This document shows positions 1-5,687 of a DNA stretch of 6,503 bases, one piece after another. Position 1 is the stretch's first letter. Every line of letters begins with the position of its first letter. Source of the DNA: Alphaproteobacteria bacterium (GTDB lineage Bacteria > Pseudomonadota > Alphaproteobacteria > Thalassobaculales > Thalassobaculaceae). The translations under genes were made by a program, and so were the position numbers. The DNA lies in assembly GCA_028822575.1 (NCBI GenBank), contig JAPKDN010000189.1, positions 1 through 6,503 on the forward strand, in the 5' to 3' direction. The notes under the pieces are model-generated. The model saw nothing but the letters and a program-made list of their open reading frames with translations, was not told the DNA's origin and searched no databases.

Positions 1-1
1 G

Positions 2-100
2 GTTATGCCACGAGGGATCGATCGTAAAACCTTCATGAAGGATCTGGAAGCGACGATTGAGGCCGCAACCCGAGAGATCGATCAAGCCGCCGCCGTATAG
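2..100 (+). CDS. C-terminal end of a probable PlsC-type lysophospholipid acyltransferase (partial)
   Basis: An open frame enters from the left edge and runs 32 codons to a TAG at 98-100; its start lies outside the window. The visible tail contains a Gly-Ile-Asp-Arg-Lys-x-Phe-Met stretch followed by a Leu-Glu-x-x-Ile-Glu-Ala-Ala-Thr helix and an Ala-rich end. From memory this resembles the C-terminus of alphaproteobacterial 1-acyl-sn-glycerol-3-phosphate acyltransferases, membrane enzymes that add the second acyl chain to make phosphatidic acid. The catalytic HX4D and EGTR motifs would lie upstream and cannot be checked, so the family call is tentative. The open frame, stop and reading direction are firm. 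The gene converges on fliL, with 30 bases between the two stop codons. Confidence 0.45.
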   Translation, partial: VMPRGIDRKTFMKDLEATIEAATREIDQAAAV

Positions 101-110
101 GCCATCTTCC

Positions 111-153
111 TTTCCAAGCTCGGCTTGGCCTTACTTTATGGTAAGCTTGGAAA
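111..153. terminator. Overlapping inverted repeats between convergent genes, candidate bidirectional terminator
   Basis: A perfect 10-base inverted repeat (TTTCCAAGCT at 111-120, AGCTTGGAAA at 144-153) spans the gap between the two convergent stop codons and runs into the fliL coding end. Nested in it is a tight hairpin, CCAAGC (114-119), 3-base loop, GCTTGG (123-128). On the plus strand the tight hairpin is followed by a weak T-containing stretch (CCTTACTTTAT). There is no clean U-tract on either strand, so terminator function is inferred from position and symmetry. Confidence 0.4.
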
Positions 154-631
154 TTTGGATGTTCCACAACATTTCATCATTTCCTATGATCTTTAGGAGC
201 CGTTTCCAAATTTCGGTTCTGACGGTCTGAATACCGTCGAAACCGCTAAGATCCTCAGGCCGCAGGCTGCTCAGATAGATATTCACCGCGTCGCGAATTT
301 TGGGCTCCTTGGGCTCAATGAAGGTTTGGGCTGTTTCATTGGGAAGCTCCATCGTGAAGCTCAACAGCAGGAATATCGGCTTGCGGCGCTCCGACCGTAG
401 ATTGACCACGAACTCATCCATGGTGAAATAGATGCGTTGGGCACCGGATTCTGCGAACGCGTCGGGGGGTAGATCCTTCTTGATTTTTTCCGTCTTGACC
501 ACGGCCGGCGGGTCGCCTCCAAATATTAATTCGGGCCCGATTCCTGGGATTAACTTTAAAAACAGCACCCCGACCCCCGCGCCGATGAGCAAAATTAACG
601 GCAAAATGAAAATGATCAGGGCTTTTTTCAT
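131..631 (-). CDS. fliL: Flagellar basal-body-associated protein FliL
   Basis: FliL is a single-pass inner-membrane protein that surrounds the stator units beside the flagellar MS ring and supports motor torque and swarming. The 166-residue product has the family layout and usual length: a short basic N-terminus (MKK), one hydrophobic segment at about residues 4-28, a Pro/Lys-rich periplasmic linker (about 29-65), then the FliL domain. The domain opens with a YFTMDEFVVNL strand (68-78), has an RDAVNIYLSSLRPEDL helix region (113-128), and ends in a beta-type ILxxKLxIK-like tail. The ATG at 629-631 has a weak GGGA ribosome site about 9 bases upstream. The gene is alone: it converges on the acyltransferase-like gene and is divergent from the 88-residue gene, with no fliM next to it as in many proteobacteria. 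A sigma-70-like promoter lies about 60 bases upstream. It could be a second FliL paralogue rather than the only one. Confidence 0.9.
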   Translation of the reverse strand: MKKALIIFILPLILLIGAGVGVLFLKLIPGIGPELIFGGDPPAVVKTEKIKKDLPPDAFAESGAQRIYFTMDEFVVNLRSERRKPIFLLLSFTMELPNETAQTFIEPKEPKIRDAVNIYLSSLRPEDLSGFDGIQTVRTEIWKRLLKIIGNDEMLWNIQISKLTIK

Positions 632-699
632 GTGTTGATCCCGTCGCCGCGTTAGTCCGCGTTGACCATCAAGGCCAGTTTCTTGTGGACCCCAATGGC

Positions 700-729
700 A
701 CTATAAGTGATTTGTGGGATGCTTGCCAA
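700..729 (-). promoter_or_regulatory. Candidate sigma-70 promoter for fliL
   Basis: Read on the minus strand, TTGGCA (729-724) is followed by an 18-base spacer and TATAGT (705-700), each one mismatch from the -35 and -10 consensus. Transcription would begin near 693 and give a leader of about 60 bases before the fliL ATG. Position and direction fit; there is no experimental support. Confidence 0.4.
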
Positions 730-779
730 AGTCAGTTGTCGAGGTCTTTTGGCTTGCGCTGTTGGGGTGGTGGCGATGA

Positions 780-788
780 TGCTATGAT
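780..788 (+). promoter_or_regulatory. Weak extended -10 element upstream of the 88-residue gene
   Basis: TGCTATGAT is an extended -10 form (TGn plus a hexamer one mismatch from TATAAT). A poor -35-like TTGGGG lies at 762-767 with only a 15-base spacer. Transcription would start near 795, about 39 bases before the ATG at 834. The weak -35 and short spacing keep this tentative; a competing sigma-54-like match overlaps the start codon (823-838). Confidence 0.25.
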
Positions 789-833
789 GTATTATATTTT
801 AGGGAAGCCTGGGGAAAGGCAATTGGCACAAGC

Positions 834-1100
834 ATGGCGAGCGAAGACGCATCAGCACGCAGATGGCTTGACTATTTTATGAGCCAACCGAAATCCAAAA
901 GCGAAGAGGACGCGGCGGAAATACCCGAGGCATGGTCTTTCGTAATCGAGACTCGTGGCGAGGATATTTTGTTGCGCGTTCGGTTTTCCGACGGTCGGGA
1001 ACGGACCTTCAAAATGGGGCCGGATGTCGCGCTGTATTTGCGAGAATATCTTACCGTTGCCTTGAAAAGCACTGATGCTTACGGAACCTCGGAACCTTAA
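834..1100 (+). CDS. Hypothetical 88-residue protein
   Basis: I do not recognise this family. The product is small and soluble-looking, with no signal peptide or membrane segment. Residues 1-30 are polar and acidic/basic mixed (Ser, Lys, Glu, Asp, Ala) and probably flexible. Residues 33-61 alternate hydrophobic and charged residues (WSFVIET, ILLRVRFSDGRERTFKM), which suggests three short beta strands with a DGRE turn. Residues 62-80 (PDVALYLREYLTVAL) look like an amphipathic helix, so the fold would be beta-beta-beta-alpha. The ATG at 834 is the first in-frame ATG; its Shine-Dalgarno (AAAGG, 815-819) is about 14 bases away, which is long. An internal ATG at 879 would give 73 residues but has no better site. 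The gene is divergent from fliL and convergent with the transferase. That this frame is real rests on its protein-like composition and on filling the gap between fliL and the next gene. Confidence 0.6.
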   Translation: MASEDASARRWLDYFMSQPKSKSEEDAAEIPEAWSFVIETRGEDILLRVRFSDGRERTFKMGPDVALYLREYLTVALKSTDAYGTSEP

Positions 1101-1147
1101 TCGGGTTCATTTCTAGCCATGTGCCCGTCCTCGTTACTCCGCCCCCA

Positions 1148-2932
1148 TTACCGTCCGGCGGCGTAGCCTTGCATCCCGCGCGGGTTCGCGGCGGCTTTCA
1201 AGAGGCGACCATCACGGGCGGCAGCGGTTAGGCGTCCCTCCGACCAATCCTCGCCAACCTCGACTTCATGCCCGCGGCGTTTCAGCTCGGCGATCGTGGC
1301 TTCTGGAAACCGCCCCTCCAGAACAACTTTCCTTGGCGAACAGCCCCGAGGCCAGAAAGAGCTTGGAAAATGTTCGGTATGAAAAGACGGACAGTCGATG
1401 GATTCCTGCAGATTCATCCCATGATCCGCGTGATGCAGGAACATTAGAGCCGACCATTGATCCTGTTGATCGCCGCCCGGCGTGCCGAACACCATGTAGG
1501 GCTCGCCATCCCGCATCGCCAGCGATGGGGATAGGGTCGTTCGTGGCCGCTTTTTGGGCACCAGTGCGGAAGGTGAACGCTCGTCGAGCCAGAACATTTG
1601 CCCCCGGTTTCCAAGACAAAAACCAAGCTTGGCAAGGACAGGCGAGCTTTGCAACCAACCACCACTCGGGGTGCAGGAGATCATATTTCCGTGCCGGTCG
1701 ATAATATCCAGGTGGACGGTATCGCCGGTGGAAACGCCGGTTTTGGCGACGGTCGGCTCGCCCACGCCCATCGAGGCCGCCGCCTCCACGCCGGACCGGT
1801 CGGCGGTGGCCATGTCGATTTCGATCCGATATCCGTCGATGTTTCCTGGTCTGAGGTCACCGGATGCTTCCAATGTGATCAGGCTTCTACGACCGGCATT
1901 ATAGTCCGCCCCCAAAAGGGTGCTCATGGGGACATCGATGAAATTCGGATCACCGTAATAAGCCTCGCGGTCGGCGAAGGCGAGCTTGGCCGCCTCGACG
2001 GCAACATGGACGAAATCTGGGCCCGTTGGGTCCATGTCTGCCACGCCCATGCCGTCCAGTATCGCCAACTGTTGCAAAAGCGCCGGTCCTTGGCTCCACG
2101 GTCCAGGCTTGCAGACGGTGTAACGGCCATAATCATAAGTCGACGGAGTATCGTAGCTGGCACTCCACCCAGCCATGTCATCGCCGGTCAGCAGGCCGGA
2201 GTGACGCCGGCCGGTAACGTCCATCACCGCCTCGGTGCGCGAAAACCGGTCGATCTCCTCGGCGATCCACCCGTGCGACCAAATTCTTCTTGCTCTGTCT
2301 ATGCGGGCCTCTCGGCTTCCGCCACCGGCGTCGGCCTCGGCGACGACCCGCGCATAGGTCGCGGCCATGGTGGGGTTGGAAAACAGTGTGCCTGGCGCCG
2401 GCGGTTTGCCTCCCGGGAGATAGAGATCGGCGGAGGTTTTCCATTCTTTGGCGAAGAGTTCGCGCACCGTGTCAATTGTTGCCGTGATTCGGGGAACGAC
2501 GGGATAGCCCTCCCGGGCCAGAATGATCGCTGGCCCCAGTGCCTCGGCAAGGCTGATGGTGCCGTGGTCTCGCAACAGGGTCAGCCAAGCATCGAAGGCA
2601 CCGGGGACTACGGCGCAGAGTAGGCCGCTCCCAGGAATAAGGTCGAGCCCAAGCGACTCGAACTTGCCGAGCGTTGCTGCAGCGGGGATCGGACCCTGGC
2701 CGCAGATGACGCGAGGTGCCGCTTCGCCGGCCACGTGGAATATTGCGGGCATGTCGCCACCCGGGCCATTTAAGTGCGGTTCCACGACCTGCAGCGCGAA
2801 CCCCGTCGCGACCGCCGCGTCGAATGCATTGCCACCTTTTTCCAGGATCGCCATCCCGGTGGCGGTGCCGAGCCAATGCGTCGTCGTGACGACACCAAAA
2901 GTGCCTAGGAGTTCAGGGCGCGTAGTGAACAT
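1148..2932 (-). CDS. Gamma-glutamyltransferase family protein, cytoplasmic Ntn-hydrolase type
   Basis: These are N-terminal-nucleophile hydrolases that cleave themselves before a Thr and then hydrolyse or transfer gamma-glutamyl or related acyl groups. The 594-residue product covers the whole family. KGGNAFDAAVA (32-42) and NGPGGD (55-60) form the start of the large-subunit core. TGDTVHLDIIDRHGN (402-416) contains the predicted cleavage site and nucleophile Thr405. RPRTTLSPS (462-470) and GTPGGDQQDQW (483-493) follow, the latter matching the oxyanion-hole glycines. NPRGMQGYAAGR (583-594) is a typical ending for this subfamily. There is no signal peptide, unlike periplasmic E. coli Ggt, so it should act in the cytoplasm. 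The segment matching E. coli Arg114 (FREMAP) reads GQGPIP (78-83) and lacks that arginine, so glutathione should not be assumed as substrate. ATG 2930-2932 matches the usual family start but has only a weak ribosome site (GAGTGG). It may be an acylase or hydrolase of another amide. Confidence 0.88.
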   Translation of the reverse strand: MFTTRPELLGTFGVVTTTHWLGTATGMAILEKGGNAFDAAVATGFALQVVEPHLNGPGGDMPAIFHVAGEAAPRVICGQGPIPAAATLGKFESLGLDLIPGSGLLCAVVPGAFDAWLTLLRDHGTISLAEALGPAIILAREGYPVVPRITATIDTVRELFAKEWKTSADLYLPGGKPPAPGTLFSNPTMAATYARVVAEADAGGGSREARIDRARRIWSHGWIAEEIDRFSRTEAVMDVTGRRHSGLLTGDDMAGWSASYDTPSTYDYGRYTVCKPGPWSQGPALLQQLAILDGMGVADMDPTGPDFVHVAVEAAKLAFADREAYYGDPNFIDVPMSTLLGADYNAGRRSLITLEASGDLRPGNIDGYRIEIDMATADRSGVEAAASMGVGEPTVAKTGVSTGDTVHLDIIDRHGNMISCTPSGGWLQSSPVLAKLGFCLGNRGQMFWLDERSPSALVPKKRPRTTLSPSLAMRDGEPYMVFGTPGGDQQDQWSALMFLHHADHGMNLQESIDCPSFHTEHFPSSFWPRGCSPRKVVLEGRFPEATIAELKRRGHEVEVGEDWSEGRLTAAARDGRLLKAAANPRGMQGYAAGR

Positions 2933-2975
2933 GGGACCACTCTAGACTGTTTGCAGGTCGATTTCGTTGGAGCGG

Positions 2976-3005
2976 ACTATAAGGGCGCCGCTTGGGCGTC
3001 GGCAA
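2976..3005 (-). promoter_or_regulatory. Candidate sigma-70 promoter for the gamma-glutamyltransferase-family gene
   Basis: On the minus strand TTGCCG (3005-3000), an 18-base spacer and TATAGT (2981-2976) form a 4/6 plus 5/6 match to consensus. Transcription would start near 2969, about 37 bases before the ATG. The -10 hexamer and spacer length are the same as in the fliL candidate. Confidence 0.35.
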
Positions 3006-3100
3006 CAATTGGAGCGCAGTCCGCCGATTTTGGCAGAAAACGGGCTAATCTTGACAATAGATGCAATTTTATCTATTTAGAAGGGTGTTGTATAAAGGAA

Positions 3101-3118
3101 TTGGCCTAGAAGTTGCTT
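3101..3118 (+). promoter_or_regulatory. Probable sigma-54 (RpoN) promoter for the DUF1217 gene
   Basis: TTGGCCT at 3101-3107 and TTGCTT at 3113-3118 place the GG (3103-3104) and GC (3115-3116) exactly 10 bases apart, as required for the -24/-12 elements. The -12 box matches TTGCW fully; the -24 box departs from TTGGCAC at its last two bases. Transcription would start near 3128, giving a leader of about 44 bases to the ATG at 3172. Sigma-54 control of flagellar structural genes is established in Caulobacter, which fits the predicted role of this gene. No activator site was recognised upstream. Confidence 0.55.
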
Positions 3119-3158
3119 TATTCGTTTTGTGAGCGCGTTATCTGGCAACTGCAGTAGC

Positions 3159-3163
3159 AGGAG
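3159..3163 (+). promoter_or_regulatory. Ribosome binding site that sets the DUF1217 gene start
   Basis: AGGAG sits 8 bases before the ATG at 3172. The longest frame would begin at a GTG (3163-3165), but that codon overlaps the last base of this Shine-Dalgarno and has no ribosome site of its own at useful distance. The ATG is therefore preferred. Confidence 0.75.
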
Positions 3164-3171
3164 TGAAGAGC

Positions 3172-5646
3172 ATGCTGAACGCGGCAGGGGCTCTTAGTAT
3201 TTTAGGCGGTGGAAGCGGAGGTGGCGGATCGTCGATCTCCTCTTTGACGCTTTTTAAGCAAATCCGCAAGAACGAGGTGGCGTATCGGGAGCGATTCCTG
3301 AGCCGTGTCGACGTTAAAAGAGATATTGATAATTTCAAGAACCGAGTAGGTAAGCTGGAGGGCGTGGACGATCTGGTCAAGGACCGGCGCGTGCTTGGTG
3401 TGTTGCTCTCCGCTTTTGGTCTTGAATCCGAGATCAACAATCCGGGTAAGATCAAGGTGATCATCAATAGTGACCCTACGGATGTGAATTCCTTTGCTAA
3501 CCGGCTCAATGATCCGCGATTTGCTGCGCTGGCGGCATTTGTCGACGCGCCTAACAAGGATTTGATAAATCTGGTTACCGCTAGAAAACAACAGGAAGTG
3601 ATCGACAAGTTTCTCGCCAACGAATTCCAAAAAAATGTCGGCGCACAAAACCCTGCGGTTCGAGATGCGTTCTTTTTTCTCAACAAAATCAATGATGTCA
3701 ACAGCACATTTGGAATTTTGGGTGACCTGCCACTCAGGTCCATCGTGACCAGTGCGCTGCGCCTACCCCCGCAGATCGCCCAGCAATCGGTGAACAAACA
3801 AGCGTCACTTATCGAGGCCAAATTCGACATTGGCCGTGCACGGCTGGGCGGTGCCGCGGAGTCGACCTCTAAGAACGAGCAGGAACGCCTAACCGACGAC
3901 ATCGCGGCTCTTGAAATCGCGACCGCGCAGGTGACTGCGGCCGAAACTGCGATCGCTGCGATTAAAACCCAGTTGGGGACGATTCGAACTAAACTGTCGG
4001 ATCTGGCGAATGTCACCGCCGTCGATGGCGTCAACGCCACGGAAATTCCGATCCAGAAGGCGGCGCTACCGGACCTTATTCGGCAATCCGGATTGATCGC
4101 GTCGGCCAATGACGCGCTCTCACGGGCGACGCCGCTCTTCGACGAACTCGACGGGTTGTTTCAGCAGCTGCGGAACGCGAAGGATCAGGACGCGCTCGAT
4201 GTCGTGATCAGTCAGTTCACGACCCAGGCAGATAAGATTCTCGGAAACCAGGGGCTGATCAACAGCGCCAACTATACCGATCCGAATACCGGCACCACCG
4301 AGAATTTGCTTCGGCCGACTGGGGATAGAGCGCTCGGAATTACCGCGATCACTGATAGCAAGATTGTAACTGCGGTCAAGGCGGATGGAACGGCCGTGGC
4401 AATCACGGGGTTCGATTTGAGTGGGTTCCTGACCAAATTGCAATCGGCCCGTGATCAGGTCGCGGCGACGAACTTAGCCACCCGAACCGCTGATGTTGCC
4501 GCTGCGGAGAACGCCTTTGATATGGCACAGACCGACTTCAGCGGCGCTGGTATTCAAAACGGCGTCAATGTCGCGAGCTTTGGGGGGACGACTGCTGGTG
4601 TCGGGTTTGCGCATAGTCTTGGGTCCCAGGCGCTTGCCAAGGGTATTTCCTCCGTTGATGACGCGAACACTCGTGTCGCCGCCACTCAGGGCTTGCTAGA
4701 CGAAATCCGTCAGCTGACGCTTGCCGCGGTCGTGCCAGGGGCTGATCTGGTGAAAATCAACGAAAGCTTCGCGCTCAAGGTGTCGGCATTGCAGAGTACT
4801 ATCAACACGCCGGGTTCGGTGACCGATGGCACCAGCACCATAAGCTTCGATAATCTGTTGACCAGCGGAACCCAGGACTATATTGCCGAAAGCGGTGTTT
4901 CTGTCAGGGCCAATGGCGGGACCTTTGATACTACGATCCTTGCCGCTCTGCCGGCGTCGATTACGGCGGCTAACGCGGCGACGCTGAAGAATGCTATTGA
5001 CAATACCTATCGCCCGGCTGCGGACGCGGTAGCTCGGGATCTTGGTCGGAACCGCACAACCTTGAATTTCGTAGCCAATACCGTCGATCCCCAAGGCGCG
5101 CTGGACGCGGAGATAAGGAAGTTGACCACCGATCTCAATACTCTGGTCGCCGCCGCCGCCGAAGAAGGCGAGAACCTTATCCAGCCTTTCGCCAACGACC
5201 TCCGGATCGCGCTTACCTCGGTTGGATCGGTTCTGAGCGTGTCCGCTCAGACTGACTTCAAAGATACCTTTAACGCCGCGCTGTCGAGTTTCTCCTATAC
5301 CGTCCTTCATGGTGGGAGTGTCGCCGAGAGAACGTCCTTGCTCAATGACGCGCTGTTCGCTGCCGGCAGCACAACCAGCAAGCTGAAGGGCGATAAATTC
5401 GCCCTCAAAATCCAAAGCACGATTTTAAATGAGAAAACCGGTAGGTCTGTTCAGACAGAGTCTACCTTCCTCAAGCCGCTCAAGAACACCGCCTATGCGG
5501 TGAAGTTTATCGAGCAGTATCTGATTCAAAAAGATTTAGAAGCCCAGGGTGGCTCTCTCGGTCCGGTCAATAACAACGCGGCCCTGATCGGTTTGATTCG
5601 AAACATCGCGCCGGCTTCGGGCCTCAATCTGAACCTGTTTCTGTAA
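3172..5646 (+). CDS. Large DUF1217-domain protein, probable flagellar component with flagellin-like repeats
   Basis: From ATG 3172 the product is 824 residues (numbering here from that Met). After a Gly-rich stretch (12-19), about residues 21-222 match DUF1217: RDIDNFKNRVGK (50-61), VKDRRVLGVLLSAFGLE (69-85) followed by INN, NRLNDPRFAALAAF (110-123), and LGDLPLRSIVTSALRLP (183-199). DUF1217 proteins are alphaproteobacterial and often encoded near flagellar genes; their biochemical role is not established to my knowledge. A helical, coiled-coil-prone region follows (about 232-278). Then two similar segments occur (about 322-450 and 508-620), each a helix pair, an NLL motif (TTENLL 375-380, SFDNLL 558-563) and a beta stretch. 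A possible shorter third lies at about 644-705 (GENLI 666-670). The C-terminus is helical (766-789) and ends NLNLFL. No Cys or Trp is present, as is common in flagellar axial proteins. There is no Sec signal or membrane segment, so export, if any, would be through the flagellar apparatus. A sigma-54-type promoter precedes it. Confidence 0.85.
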   Translation: MLNAAGALSILGGGSGGGGSSISSLTLFKQIRKNEVAYRERFLSRVDVKRDIDNFKNRVGKLEGVDDLVKDRRVLGVLLSAFGLESEINNPGKIKVIINSDPTDVNSFANRLNDPRFAALAAFVDAPNKDLINLVTARKQQEVIDKFLANEFQKNVGAQNPAVRDAFFFLNKINDVNSTFGILGDLPLRSIVTSALRLPPQIAQQSVNKQASLIEAKFDIGRARLGGAAESTSKNEQERLTDDIAALEIATAQVTAAETAIAAIKTQLGTIRTKLSDLANVTAVDGVNATEIPIQKAALPDLIRQSGLIASANDALSRATPLFDELDGLFQQLRNAKDQDALDVVISQFTTQADKILGNQGLINSANYTDPNTGTTENLLRPTGDRALGITAITDSKIVTAVKADGTAVAITGFDLSGFLTKLQSARDQVAATNLATRTADVAAAENAFDMAQTDFSGAGIQNGVNVASFGGTTAGVGFAHSLGSQALAKGISSVDDANTRVAATQGLLDEIRQLTLAAVVPGADLVKINESFALKVSALQSTINTPGSVTDGTSTISFDNLLTSGTQDYIAESGVSVRANGGTFDTTILAALPASITAANAATLKNAIDNTYRPAADAVARDLGRNRTTLNFVANTVDPQGALDAEIRKLTTDLNTLVAAAAEEGENLIQPFANDLRIALTSVGSVLSVSAQTDFKDTFNAALSSFSYTVLHGGSVAERTSLLNDALFAAGSTTSKLKGDKFALKIQSTILNEKTGRSVQTESTFLKPLKNTAYAVKFIEQYLIQKDLEAQGGSLGPVNNNAALIGLIRNIAPASGLNLNLFL

Positions 5647-5650
5647 AGCG

Positions 5651-5687
5651 AAAATACGGCGCCCTAGGTTCCTGAAACCAGGGGCGC
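5651..5687 (-). terminator. Intrinsic terminator for the aspartate dehydrogenase gene
   Basis: GCGCCC-TA-GGTT (5659-5670) and AACC-AG-GGGCGC (5676-5687) pair into a 12-position stem with one A/A mismatch, one G-T wobble and a 5-base loop. On the minus strand the stem is followed by GTATTTTCG, a short U-tract, so the arrangement suits termination of the minus-strand gene. Its TAG stop (5666-5664) lies inside the stem. On the plus strand no U-tract follows, so the role for the DUF1217 gene is uncertain. Confidence 0.6.

Noticed and set aside
696..710. TGGCAC (696-701) as a sigma-54 -24 box.
   Set aside because: The position 10 bases after the GG reads GA rather than GC, so the -12 element is missing.
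685..882. A 65-codon plus-strand frame between fliL and the 88-residue gene.
   Set aside because: It overlaps the start of the 88-residue gene in another frame, has no ribosome site, and covers the promoter region.
1092..1114. GAACC/GGTTC hairpin after the 88-residue gene as a terminator.
   Set aside because: The stem is only 5 base pairs with a 7-base loop and a poor T stretch (ATTTCT); chance is likely.
1598..2623. A 341-codon open frame on the plus strand, opposite the gamma-glutamyltransferase-family gene.
   Set aside because: It is wholly antisense to a clearly conserved gene, has no recognisable motif, and its composition (Arg, Gly, Ala, His) is that of a GC-rich shadow.
3051..3079. 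A perfect -35 hexamer (TTGACA, 3051-3056) upstream of the DUF1217 gene.
   Set aside because: With a 17-base spacer the -10 would be TATTTA, only 3/6 and lacking the final T; the sigma-54 element nearer the gene is better.
3163..3165. GTG as the start of the DUF1217 gene.
   Set aside because: It overlaps the AGGAG Shine-Dalgarno that is ideally spaced for ATG 3172, and lacks its own ribosome site.
3138..4109. A 323-codon open frame on the minus strand, opposite the DUF1217 gene.
   Set aside because: It is antisense to a recognised domain, is Ser/Arg/Leu-rich without family motifs, and reads as the reverse shadow of the coding frame.
5148..5162. A GCC-repeat run inside the DUF1217 gene, as a possible unstable repeat.
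   Set aside because: It simply encodes a short Ala run in a helix in a GC-rich gene and is in frame.
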